Part shown: in pieces, positions 23,924-35,775 of the stretch
How positions within the stretch are numbered: position 1 is the stretch's first letter
Layout: every line of letters begins with the position of its first letter
Source of the DNA: Alentia gelatinosa
Lineage: Eukaryota; Annelida; Polychaeta; Phyllodocida; Polynoidae
Length of the DNA stretch: 64,000 bases
Direction: 5' to 3'
Assembly: GCA_950022655.1 (NCBI GenBank)
Contig: OX465579.1
Coordinates: forward strand, 78,627,193 to 78,691,192
Notes under the pieces: generated by a model
Told to the model about the DNA's origin: nothing
Databases searched by the model: none
What the model saw: only the letters and a program-made list of their open reading frames with translations
Made by a program: the position numbers and the translations under genes

Positions 23924-25386
23924 ATCTAAATAAACATTCTATAAGCACTCACCTAAAAGGGATGATGGAGTTAATGCTGATGAGTGGCAGGAAGTGTGAA
24001 GACAGCAGCATGATAGCAATACTATTATGATGTATATTTTTATTATCTGAATAAAACATCTGGTTCGATACCAGCCACCAAATGTCATCTTCCTGTGCTA
24101 TCATTTAACAGATTAATGCATAGTTGAACCTCTGGTCGCCTCGATCAACCTCAACTTAATACCCCCACACCTCACCAGCTGGGGTTTGGTATGAGACAGG
24201 TGCGCCGGTACAGGTACTGCACCTCAGTCTCACAGGATACACAGAGGGCTAGACATGAGACTCAGTCTCCTCCTCACACTTTTCCTCACTTTGGACCTGT
24301 GTATCCCCCAAATTGTTCTGCAATTTGACATATACGTTTCTTTATCTTATAGAAGGCACATGAAGTGGTAAAATCCGAAATGTGGCATTAATATGTCCCA
24401 GCCGACTTTTATAGTTGATATGATAGCGACCATAAGAATTTATGTTTTCAAATATATATTTAGTTTGCACTTAAATTGTACTGATCTATATCCATTCAGA
24501 GTATCAACAAGTTGGAACACTTTGTCTAACATGCCGGGGTGGCGTACTATTTGGGTTCAGCTTTAAACGAGAAACTCCATGGTCGAAGGAAATACTTTTT
24601 ATTGAAACACTCTCTACTAGGACTGCATTTTGATAATGATATCTTGATGAACAAAGAACTTGATTATGAATATGACTATCAATAATAATAAAGAAAATAA
24701 TACTTAGTAGCAAGTAGTATTAATAGTACTACTAATATCAAAGTAATAAGGTATTCTGTAAGCACATGAGGGCGAAGACTAAAAACTCAATGTAGATTCG
24801 ACGCTGACCTCTCTAGCAATGTGCGTTAGCCCACATTTCTGCAGTTTGCAATTATCAGACACTAGTTTGGCTTTTACATGTCCGACCTGAGGTGCCAATG
24901 GCAGTATACACTTGAAAACTTTAAAGTTTATTTTCCAACATTCTTTTCAAATCTAATTGTAATCTTTCTCCTGATAGGATGATCTATTTGTTTCTTTTAG
25001 AAAAAAAATCAAAGTGTTGAGTGACACTACCATGAGAGAAATTTAGAACATTTCTGTTCCCACTGTCTAACTGCATAGCTCCAAAACATTTCAGATGAGG
25101 GTGAGTCTACTACTTCTCGAAACACTTCCTGTAACTTATCAGTTCAATCCAAACTTATTACCCTGTTCGCTCGCTTGACAGTTTCAAAATCTATACTAAT
25201 GCAGTGAACACGTCACAAACTATAAACTATTGTAATACCGACTGAACAACCACCACATTGATAGCAACATTCATCCATTTTGCTGCATAATGTTTTCTCA
25301 ATTATTAGTGAATCAATATAATAATTCAGTGTCCCTTCCTAAGCAACTCAACAAAAAGGCCATATCTGATCCAGCTCAGCCTAGAT
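23037..25386. other. Intergenic region between convergent genes; TA microsatellites
   Basis: The receptor (plus) and the acyltransferase (minus) end toward each other across this 2.35-kb gap, which must hold both 3' untranslated regions. TA runs occur at 23442-23468 and 23866-23925 (the latter interrupted by gta). The segment 24121-24310 contains a short C-rich stretch of unknown origin. Candidate AATAAA signals are too many to choose one. Confidence 0.5.
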
Positions 25387-26108
25387 CTAGGCTAAAACAT
25401 CGTCATCACTAAGTACAGAGTAAACTAGATGTGTGGGAATAGGGACATCCTTTTTTGTGAACATTCTTCTACCCATTGACCCTATTCGGCCAATGATACC
25501 AAGGTCATCATACAATTTCCTTGCAGCAGTGTTGTCATCAGGAAACATGATCTGAACCTTTGTGTCAGGCTCATTTAAAACTTGTAGAAACAAAAGGCTG
25601 ATCAATGCCCTGGCAACATCTATGGTATCACTATAGAGCACCATACAATATCCTTTATGTACATCATAGAGAACACCCCAACCTTTCACATTCCCCTTGT
25701 CAATTACAATAGAACTAGCATGGGATATTCCCAAAAGCCATTTCAGGATCTTCTCTCGTTCAATAAGATGTATTTTCTTGTCATAAACTAGGATATGTTC
25801 AATATGCATATCCTTGATGAACGTTGCTTTAAGAGAACAATCCAGGGATAATTCTCTTTTACATAGAGGCATGTTGCGAACATGAGTAGTGAACCCCAGT
25901 AAAGTGAATGTTGATATTTTGAAGCCTATAGAAGCATACATTTTCTGACGCTCCCATACTGAAGTCAAACCAACATTTCTTTGTCCTAAGGCTTTGTAGC
26001 TGAGGCTGAAGATCTGCTTGCCAATACCTCTTCCACGGAAGGCCCTTTTGGTGACATAACTGTACATAGTTCCATTAGTGTCATCCAAAGGTGCTGATGC
26101 ACAATGAC
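25387..26108 (-). CDS. GNAT acyltransferase second coding exon
   Basis: Encodes 240 residues ending D-D-D-V-L-A and TAG at 25389-25387. It holds the acetyl-CoA loop R-G-R-G-I-G-K and the whole C-terminal domain. The acceptor is tgatattttcag. It is the same length (722 nt) as the paralogous exon at 51170-50449, and the two proteins agree at most positions. Confidence 0.9.
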
Positions 26109-29100
26109 CTGAAAATATCAAGGGAAACATTAACTCTCAAAAGGTAAAGCCATACAATCCCAGGAAGGTCAGATGTTATTGCTGCAGATTCCTGAATGTG
26201 TGGCACTTCATTACGGAGTCTGGGAGCAGATGTGGGAATTTTCTAAAATTGTATGACACCCATCACACAAAATTTTTCTCAAGGACCGTCTGTTCTGACT
26301 GAAAATTCTGTGATTACTTTTGTAGTAGTCCACTGGTTCATAGACCAAGCTTGACACTTCCCGAAAACTAGATTCGTCTGTTCTGGTGGAGTAAGACAGT
26401 TGCTACCCTATGGGTTTACCACATAAGTTGGTTCGGTATGTATTCGATATGTAAGGAGATGTGGGATCTACAACTTATCAAGCCTACTAACATAAAACCA
26501 GACTCTGAGGTATATGATCTTTATCATACCTTTATTCTGATAAAGTGTACAGTCGCCTAGCACAGAATGTGCTAGTTAGCGTCAGGTGAGTAGATCTGTT
26601 CACTTAACTGCTGAAAAGCGCTGGAGAAACCTTACCAATGTGTGAGGCTCCAAGGTGTTCGCTCAATGTGGAGGAACACACAAGTAACCTGTCAACCTGT
26701 CTATATATACTGACTGAGTTACATAATCCGGGCGAACCCATAGCATTTGCACGCATTGGTCCACGAGGCTTACGGCACAGCAGGGATCGGCACTCGTAAC
26801 CCCTAGCATAAACTGAACTAACCACTGCTCCACTAACCAGACCCCTACACTTTAAAAAAAATTCTTCTATCTTTTATAGTTAAAAAGTTACAATAATATA
26901 CTGGAATTTTCAGATGTTCTTCACCCCCTATAAAAAGAGAGATCACTCTAAATGACTTTTTTTATCATATGCATGTCATTCAACAAAGCAGCTATGTCCC
27001 CGAAAACGATAGAGCTCTGCAATTGGGCTTTGCCCCTTGACCCCTAAAGATGCACTTCTTCCCCAGACCCCTTGAAATCTTATGTAACCTGCCATGGCTA
27101 TAGTACAAATCTAATGTTTGGTAGGATCTTTTATCAACTCAACCAAAGCTCTATTTATTATTCCTAACCATAGTATAGCACAATTACATTTACATGTACC
27201 TCAATTCATTGCTGAAACATGTGAACATACCCATGTGACTCTTCAGTGCTGACTAAAGATCTGTATTAATCTTATTTATAGACATTTTAAAATAAACTGA
27301 ATATATCTGCTCACTTTGTTTGAAGGGGGAAACACACAATGTGAATGTTTACAAGTGGGTTCTTTCAAAAGAACATACGTGCCTATTTGGTATTGGACTC
27401 AATATTTTGATCCTCTCTAGAAAGATGCACTCTTGATCTTGCTAACTCGATTTACTTATATTTTATCGTGCTCAGTGCACTCAGGGATTGTTTCAACCGG
27501 TTGGGAAAAAGCCACCATCATACCCTTGAAAAAAGGGGGTGAGAGTACTGATGTCACTAATCTGAGACTTGTCTCTCTTCTCCCTTTGTCAGGGAAAATT
27601 CTTGAGAAAATTTTAAACGATCAGTTGGTAAATTTCTTAAACGAAAATAACATTATCTCAGATTTACACAATAGTTTTAGGAAAGTAAAATCTATGATCG
27701 AGACAGTTTCCACTTCAATGAATGATATTTTTACAGCAATTAACGATAACAAGGTTACAGTAAGTATTTTTTATTGACTATAAAAAAGCGTTTGACATGA
27801 TCAAACATATTATTGATGAAATTAAATTTTTTAGGGTTAACAAATTTAGCTTTATCCTGGATCACAAACTACATATCAGGCAGAACTCAATGTACTTTAG
27901 CAAACAATGTATTATCAAGTCCTGGTAATATATTTTGTGGTGTACCCCAATGGTCGGTACTTGGACCGACCCTTTTTCTAATTTACATAAATGGCATGTT
28001 GTATAAACTGAATAATACCAAGGGTCTGCTATATGTGGATGATACTATTTTAGATGTTACCAGTGATTCCTCGTTGCTGTAGTGAACTTGCAAAGAGATC
28101 TTGATGCATTTTCATTACAGTGTAGTCGAATACATAAATACCTAGTTTGAATAGGGTAAATGATGGTAGATCTTATCATATACCCAGTAATGTCATTCGA
28201 AATCCCAATCGCATCTGTATATTTCATCGCAGGCTGGTACATTGTTATATTAGGACGCTAGCTTGTAACTGTTGATGTTACTTATTTGACGGATTTGTGC
28301 GGAAGAACGATGTAGGTATCATCGAACACAGATTTGGACGAGATAGAAATAAAACAAAAAAAGGATGCTTCAACTGTCAACATTTAAAAAACAAATGTTA
28401 TGATTTTCGGCTCAGCAAAAAAAGTTACGAATGACCATAATACTCATTATCAGGTACACTTAACTAACAAAACGTTGCATATTGTACCATCGTAAAAATA
28501 TCAAGGTGTCATTTTGGATCCTAATTTGAATTTTATAATGCATGCTAACCATATGATAAAAACGGTCTTGCATAAAATATTTGTAATGAGTAAAGTAAGA
28601 AGATATGTTACAAAAAAAGCGATAATTCAGATGTATAAAACTATGGTGCTTCCAGATATGGACTATGGGGATGTTCTTTTCGCACAATCGTATCGATCTG
28701 GTCTAGCAAAGCTACATACTTAACAAAATCAAGGTCTAAAAATTGCACCGAAAGTGCACCCGCAGACAAGTACAAACATAATACACATGAGTGTACAAAT
28801 GCCCTTGCTAGAAGAGACCGTTATGCACCGACTGCTTCAGAAAACTGATTGCTTCAACAAACTGGCCGAGCCACAAGACTACAGCAGGCACCGGTCCTCA
28901 AAACAAGTATTCCAAGAACTGAATGTTATAAACGAAACTTGAGGTATTTTGGTGTTGTGCTTTGGAACAATTTGCATGTACATCTGAGAAACCTTAACTC
29001 ACTGGACTCCTTCAAAACCATCACAAGGCAATACTTAATCTGTATTCTGTTATTTTAGGCGGAGTTGTTATACTTATATTTCCTTCTCCCAGTAGCTTCC

Positions 29101-29808
29101 ATATTAGTTTATGCTATGTGATTCGTGGTGTAACTTAGTCTAAACTGCTGCACACTACTTTGTATTGATTTATTTATGTTAAGTTGTTTATAGCAATTTA
29201 TGATATCAAGGGTACATTGTTGCTGGTTGTACAAGGATACCAGCCTCTAGTCTGATGGCTGATGTATGTGTCAGGATTATGATAAATAAAAGAAAAAAAA
29301 GACTTTGAAAAGACGTATGACTTGATAAAGACTGCTACAAAAGCCGAAACATGTGAAACTACTGTTCTGAATAAAGCCATCACTCAAAACCGACTACAGA
29401 CTGTTGTGGAGTAGTACTTGTTCAAATATTCTATGATTAAAAAAAGTTCCAGGTATATTACCGAGTTTGCTACTTTTGCTGCTCATGTCCTTTGACATAT
29501 CTAACAGCCAGTACTAAAGCAATATAGTGTCTAAAGCGATAGAACCTTTTTATATGCAGGCTTTTGCCATGTTGCCATGTTCTGACATCCCTTAGACACT
29601 TTAAGCTATTGTTTAGTGTTCTGTGATCTCAGTATCCAGTTATATAGCCTATTTTCTATCACTACCATAAACTTTATTTGACAGTTTTGACAGCCAGTTC
29701 CAACGATATCTCTGCATGAAAAAAAGCAGATATTTCATATATACGCCACCGCATAGACGTGCGTATAAAATGTATATTGACCTGTATGTATGTATGTATA
29801 TATATATG

Positions 29809-29875
<67 letters not shown>

Positions 29876-32800
29876 ATATATATATATCAAACTCGTGACG
29901 TCTCTTGATAGTATGGCATTTAATATACTTATTCCCTCGATATCATCCATTCAAATCATATTTTCGGTATTTCCTTGACCCCACTGTCCTAATCTTGAAT
30001 ACCACCCATAGTTCTGCAGTGTTGCAGAATTGATTCTTGATGAAGAATGTATATATCCCTGTTTAGTACAACACTTTTATTTGTGCACAAGCTAATGACA
30101 CCACCCTTTCCTTTTGTCCCTGTTCAGTGTCTGCCCAATAGTTTGGTAATTTGCCCATTCCTCTGAACACATAATTCCCTACTCAGCATGCCCATCTAAC
30201 TTGGTGTTTGGTAATTTAGACATTTTATACCAGCCATAATTTGTGCTGCCAAATCCAAAAGCCCAGAATAACATTCAGCAAATACAGGTGCTAAGTGTAG
30301 AGCTCAGTTGCCTTCACTTACATGTGTCATATGATAGCCTTGAAAGTATTTATATCATAGTTCCAAAATGCAGCAATGTTTCCTCAGTCAGATATTGAAT
30401 AGTCATGGTGCCTACTCAACCCATCATATCATCGAGGCCAACAGGTCCACATCTCTTCCCAATTACTGATAGGAACATGAGATTTAAATCTGGCACAATA
30501 ATGTTCACAGGCTGGCTCAACCGTTCTTTTCTCATTTTCAGAAGACTTCTTCACAAGGTAGGCCTATACACAGTGTACAGTATGGTGAGAGATGCATTCA
30601 GTTCAGATCGGAACCCACTGATTCTGATAGGAGGAGTGAGGTTCTCTTTCCTTTTTTGTTTCACTAAAACTTGTCCACCCACAAGACAATTATATCTATA
30701 AATACACCCCACTTAAACACACTATGAATAGCCTCCTCATGAAACACCAATTGTTCAAAGTCACTGTTGTGTGATGTCCTTAGACACTATTTGTGCAAGT
30801 TACAGGTTAGATATAATATGGTGAAATACAGCTCAGATTATCATGGATTACAATCAAACGCTTTATGATGACTTAGCACCACATATCATGATAACTTTGC
30901 ACTTTCTTACATATCACTATATTTATATACCACCAAATTTTATCTCAAGTTATTGAGCTTAATTGGAAAATTTCCTAGATTCATGCATGTGCCAGCATCA
31001 TATGATGCCGAAGATGAATGGTATTTCCTCTCCCTAAGATATTCACTGATTATAGACCTCTCATTGTAGGTGACACTCCAGATAATGTCTTTGTACAGAT
31101 CTATGTTATAATAGAAAAATATCATAGGTGAATTGGGTGGTTACAATCTATGGCATATTTGTTTTTAAGGGCATCTTTATTTTATCCTCAGAACGGGCCA
31201 TAGAAAATGTCAAAACAGTGGGGGCAGGGGTAAACAAAAATGACTATATACATGGATCTTGAGACTACAGAATACTGAGAAGTAGCTGAGAATGTTCCTC
31301 AGGGATGCTACAACATGGCCACTTAGCTTGAAATGTTTCTAACAGATGCCACAACATGACAAGGTAGCAAAAAAACTGCATATAAAAAGCTTTTAAACTC
31401 GTTAGATACCTTAGGTATCATATCTTTAGAACTAGTTGTCAAAATTGTTAGACAATATTTGCAGCAGGGGTAGCAAAATTATATACCTGGATCATGGAAT
31501 CACAGAACAATTCTAATAAATGCCATGATATGGCCACATAGCAAAAGCCTGCATATAAAAACCATTCAATAGCATTCAGGTACTATGTCATTGGAACTGG
31601 CTGTCAAAAATATAAAATGGCAGTGATAGCAAAATTGGTCATATACCTGGATCCTAAGATATATACCTGGATCATGGGATCCTAATTATATACCTGGATC
31701 ATGGGATCACAGAACACTAAAACGTAGTTCAGAACAATTCTAACAAATGCCATGATATGGCCACATAGCAAAAGCCTGCATATAAAAACCATTCAATAGC
31801 ATTCAGGTACTATGTCATTGGAACTGGCTGTCAAAAATATAAAATGGCAGTGATAGCAAAATTGGTCATATACCTGGATCCTAAGATTACAGAACACTAA
31901 ACAATAGCTTAAAATGTGACCTAAGGGATGCCAGAAACTGCATATAAAAATGTTCTATAGTCTCTAGACACTATATGTCTTAAGTACTCGCTGTCAGGTA
32001 TGTCAAATCACATGAGCGGTAGGGGTAGCAAAATCGATAATATACCTGGAATCTGATATCACAAAACACTAAAAATATCTAAATATGTTCCTAAGAGATA
32101 GCACAATATGGTCACATAGTAAAAATTCTGCATATGAAAAGATTTCATAGTCTTTAAACAAATATGCGGAAAATTGGAGATGCATAAAGGGGACATTGAT
32201 AGTACACGTGTGCATGAAAAAAGGTTGCTGTAGGCCACAGAGAAGATATATTTGATTCTTTTTGCTGTTCTGGGTCTAAAAATATACATACCGGTAGTTT
32301 AATCTAAGGAGTCATTGTTATACTTAAAAGAACACAGAACCAAGTTATAAATGATCTTTTCAGCACTCAGAATTATAGGCGTTCAGGCATTTTGATGGTA
32401 GGTCTCTTCAATAGCATAGCTGTTGTCATGCTAATCTGACAACTTGCCAGAGTGGTAACAAGTGGAAATTTTAACTAAAAGGATGGACCTACAAGATAAA
32501 ACAATAAAAGCAAATGTTTGCATGGGGTGGGAAGCGGAAATAAAAATTTCGGGGTTTGGCCGAGAGACTACATATAAAATGGATCTACTCTGTAGTTGTG
32601 CTAGTATCTACTCAACTAATGGGGAAAATATACATATTCATACATTTACTGATGAGGAAATGATATTGATCTAGATTAGGTAGAACTCCGTGGCGGCAAT
32701 TTGTGTAGGATATCACTGAGATGGTGTTTTTTTAATCTAAGAATGATTTTGGCTAAATAATTACGGACTAACCTAGGACCATGTGTCAGTGCACTTTTAA

Positions 32801-33386
32801 ATGTGGTCTTCAGAATTCCAGGATATCTTTTGTAGTTTTTATTATTTACCCTTTTCCTTTCGTAATGGAAGACCTTTTGTTATGACGGACGGAATTCACT
32901 TAGCAACGGAACTAAAATAGGTAAATCTTGTGATCTTGGCAACGGCCAAGCAGGCAAAACATAACAGAGTCTAAATACAGACATGGTTGACTGTACCGTG
33001 GTAACACTGGTAACATTATATCAAAACTGGTCAGCAAGCCTATTGCTGAGCATCTGCCAGCGTAAGTAAAAAAATCTTTTTAAAAAGTGACTACTAAGGA
33101 CAATTTACGTTAGGGTAGGGCAACTACTTGAATATTTTATACATATCAGAATAACCTTTAGTTTAGGGTTTTGATCACACTATTTGTAGATTTTCATAAA
33201 CACGTACTTACTGATTATTTCACCGTCGGAGGTTTCTGCCACAAAAACACCTTCAGGGAATTGGTCAAACTGGAAGAGGAGTTGTTCCAAGGTATCTGAC
33301 CAGCCTTCATCTCTGATTAACGTCAGAACACCAGTCAGATCCTCCCGTTTGCCTGGCCTCACTGTATATCCACAGCTCTCGGCCAT
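25387..33386 (-). CDS. GNAT-family N-acyltransferase (glycine N-acyltransferase-like), two coding exons
   Basis: Coding exons, minus strand: 33386-33212 and 26108-25387. The donor ATCA/gtaagt and acceptor attttcag/gtc join in phase 1 to give 298 residues (897 nt with TAG). The start ATG at 33386 has a good context (aaaATGG); another in-frame ATG at 33407 is possible. Residues 8-130 form the GNAT fold: Y-T-V-R-P..E-D-L near the start, and acetyl-CoA motif A as [10 protein letters not shown] (80-89). The C-terminal part (about 165-285) fits the second domain of invertebrate GNATs annotated as acetyltransferase 18/DUF1248: Y-D-K-K, G-W-G-V-L-Y, L-Y-S-D-T, F-P-D-D-N. Substrate is unknown; expected role is acyl transfer to a small amine. 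The intron is 7.1 kb and full of repeats. Confidence 0.9.
26700..26850 (-). repeat. tRNA-derived SINE head (tentative)
   Basis: On the minus strand ggttagtggagcagtggtta resembles a tRNA D-arm/A box and gttacgagtgccgatccc resembles a T-arm/B box about 35 bases on. Acceptor-stem pairing is not evident, so a functional tRNA is unlikely. Lies in the acyltransferase intron. Confidence 0.4.
27433..29060 (+). pseudogene. Decayed non-LTR (LINE) reverse transcriptase, plus strand
   Basis: Three or more frames together give the RT blocks in order: [11 protein letters not shown] and [12 protein letters not shown] (27490-27600), the D-Y-K-K-A-F-D region (27774-27798), [12 protein letters not shown] (27930-27970), Y-V-D-D (28033-28044) and a C-terminal S-K-V-R-R-Y-V-T...M-D-Y-G-D region. 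Layout is that of CR1/jockey-type elements. Frameshifts near 27770 and 28080, and stops, show it is dead. No endonuclease part is present, so it is 5'-truncated. In the acyltransferase intron. Confidence 0.85.
29798..29888. repeat. Long TA microsatellite
   Basis: About 90 bases of TA, with short gtatgta units at its left edge (29784-29815). Preceded by the dispersed repeat tttcatatatacgccaccgc at 29731. Open reading frames that cross it (Tyr-Ile repeats) are artefacts. Confidence 0.9.
31230..32170. repeat. Degenerate tandem repeat, units of roughly 160-230 bp
   Basis: About five units each hold atatacctggatc..., cacagaacactaaa, gatatggccacatagcaaaa, gcatataaaa and a gctgtcaaaa-like piece. 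The blocks 31511-31660 and 31738-31887 are essentially identical over about 150 bases, so one duplication is recent. Inside the acyltransferase intron. Confidence 0.75.
33212..33386 (-). CDS. GNAT acyltransferase first coding exon
   Basis: Encodes 58 residues plus one base: [16 protein letters not shown], then [12 protein letters not shown]. The VRP..ED, EGW and VAE-DGEI signs are the beta1-alpha1-alpha2-beta2-beta3 part of a GNAT domain. The donor agtaagt is at 33211-33210. The frame is open a little upstream but without a better ATG. Confidence 0.88.
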
Positions 33387-33744
33387 TTTCGCGTCTGCCT
33401 TCTGCATATACAGTATATTTGGGGAGTCCACAATCACATCCAGGCCATCTTATATAGGTCGATATTGCTTGTAGAGTTATAGACTGGATACCTCTCCAAA
33501 TGAATATTTGAACAGGTTGCCCTGGGATTTTGCAGGGTGACCTTGATCTTTGCAAATCAAGACTATCCCCACGACATCCCCCAAATAACGCAGTTACACT
33601 GATTTAAAATGAATGGCAATGCAAAATCAATTTATTTTCTTGTGTCAAAAGGGACAATTGTATGAGACGGTTAGAAAATAACCCATAAATGACCGAAACG
33701 GGGCACAAAGACTGCCTGGAGAACCCCTGATATGAAGTAGTGGT

Positions 33745-34260
33745 GTGCAGTCCATAACTATCAAAAATGCCCAGAAAGTTCTATCAAAAATGACTTGGTT
33801 TGAGACTTACGCACATTCGTCATGAGAGTGAGCTGAGTGAACTGAAAAATTGCTGACTTTTTCTTACAGGGTATGAAGTCAAACTTTGAAATTCGCCTCT
33901 ATATAACTGGATTTATCGTGAATCTTTGAAAAGTCTGAAAAGTCAAGGCTTAGCCATTATTGCACGCGAAAAAGTCAGACTTTGACATTTTTCCACAGTG
34001 AAAAATCAAGGCTTTGCCATCACTGCATTCTAAAAGGCCAGGCTTAGACATTTTTTAATGCTGAAAAGTGAAGACAGTTTTTACATTCGATTGAGTATAT
34101 TTTGAAGCTGCTGACCTTTTTTGGCCAGCAAAAAAAAGGGGGGGGGGTTTAGTCCACCCCCCCCCCCTGGTCCCCTATTCTGATGCCACTGGTCATATCC
34201 ATAACTATCAAAAACGACTTGGTTTGAGACTTACGGACATTCGTAATGCAGGGGTATCAG
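33745..34260. repeat. Repeat containing ccataactatcaaaaa; homopolymer pair
   Basis: ccataactatcaaaaa followed by acttggtttgagacttacg occurs at 33752-33813 and 34199-34238, and inverted at 46150-46225. Between them, g10 and c10 runs (34137-34166) can pair as a small hairpin. A further G run lies at 34277-34291. Confidence 0.6.
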
Positions 34261-34640
34261 AACATTTAAAAAGTGGAGGGGGGGGGGGGGCGAACTGAAA
34301 GATTGCTGATTTTTTCTTACATGGTATGTAGTCAAACTTTGACATTGGCCTCTATATAACTGGATTTACTGTGAATCTTTGAAAACAGTGAAAAGTCAAG
34401 GCCTAGCCATCATTGCATGCTGAAAGGTCAGACATTGACAGTTTTCCACGGTGAAAAGTCAGGGCTTAGCTATCATTGCATGCTAAAGTCGGACTTTGGA
34501 GGTTTTCCAAGGTGAAAAGTCAGGGCTTAGCCATAATTGCATGCTAAAAGGTCAGACTTTGACAGTTTTCCATGGTGAAAAATCAGGGCTTAGCCAACAT
34601 TGTATGCTTAAAAAGTCAGACTTTGACAGTTTTCCACAGT
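33925..34640. repeat. Minisatellite with about 63-bp units
   Basis: Four clear units start at about 34390, 34452, 34512 and 34575, each ggtgaaaagtcagggcttag, then ccat-attgcatgct, aaggtcagactttgac and agttttcca. Two to three older units occupy 33925-34085. Coding frames across this array are by-products. Confidence 0.8.
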
Positions 34641-35230
34641 GGGAAGGGAGCCTGTTATGGGATTGGTGCTGCAGCGAAACTCATGGCCAATTTGACCGTC
34701 AAGGGCTGCATCTTCATCCACAATGCTGCTGACTTTGCCTGTGCTGGTAACCGTGTTCCTAGTCTTGTCCTTTATGTTCATGTTCCTGTGGAGGACATTC
34801 GTAGAGCCCGAGAGGAACTAGCTCTCCTCACCACTACTGAAGGCCCATTCCGTGATGTGCTGTGTTCCTGGTCACTTCATTGTTCTTTGCTATTTTCAGT
34901 GTTGTTACTCTTCTACTGCATTCCTGAGTGGCTGTGAAGGCGCATCACATCCTCTCTAAACTTGATGAGCCCGCTTCACCAACAGAGAACTTGCCAGCCA
35001 ACAGTGATGCCAACAGCGCTGAGGTCTCTTTCCTTCAGGCTGGTTGTTACAATAGATGTCAGAACAACTTCAAATGGCCTGCAACATCAGACATTCTTGA
35101 TGTCCCCCTTTCTGACATCTTGTGCACAGTCCCCAAGCCGGTCTACACTGGGAAAGGAGTGAGAGCCCATTTTGAACTGTCAGCAGCACAAAGAACTCAC
35201 ATTCAAATTCTTTTTTTAGCTGGTACATAA
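34640..35230 (+). other. Unrecognised coding-like segment
   Basis: Two overlapping frames, ending at 34937 and 35230, give proline/cysteine-containing protein such as K-G-C-I-F-I-H-N-A-A-D-F-A-C, P-S-L-V-L-Y-V-H-V-P-V-E-D-I-R-R-A-R and, in the next frame, F-K-W-P-A-T-S-D-I, L-S-D-I-L-C-T-V-P-K-P. GC content is higher than in the surroundings, which suggests former coding sequence, perhaps from a transposable element. I do not recognise the family. No splice structure was established. Confidence 0.3.
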
Positions 35231-35775
35231 TATCTTGTACTTTTGCAGTGTGGTTTTTGCATTTTCTCTCTTGCTTTGTAAGTGTATAGTGGATATAAGG
35301 GTGCTGGAACGGCCAAAATTGTCTGTGGAGAAACGTCCGAAACATCTGTAAGGTTATTAAATTGCTTATGATGGTGGTAGAAAAATTCAAAAATTCAATT
35401 TTTTTTATCTTTCTTTATTCATCAAGAGTAAATACATGTTGAATCGTTTCACATCCATTGTACATTGCATGGGGATGAATAAAGGGGCTGAGATCTCAGT
35501 CACGAGAGATTTTCATGACCTAGCCTACCGATTACATTGTAGGTCCCTTTTTGGCCGAGGTATAATAAAAAAAGAGGAAGTGTCCCATACATCACATAAT
35601 ACATATTAGGAGATGTCCTGGTTCCTTTTTCAATTTATGCTTTGCATTTTTCACTTGCCTCTTACTCTAAAAGGTAAGGGTTAGTGATTTTCAAATTGAT
35701 TATTCCAAAGCTGCCAGTTTTTTTCCATAAAATTTCATACAACATTATTGTCAGCATAGGTATAGATATAAGCAG

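Noticed and set aside
29716..29978. Tyr-Ile repeat proteins
   Set aside because: Translations of a TA microsatellite.
33925..34640. CRISPR or tandem gene array
   Set aside because: Units of about 63 bases repeat without unique spacers; it is a minisatellite.
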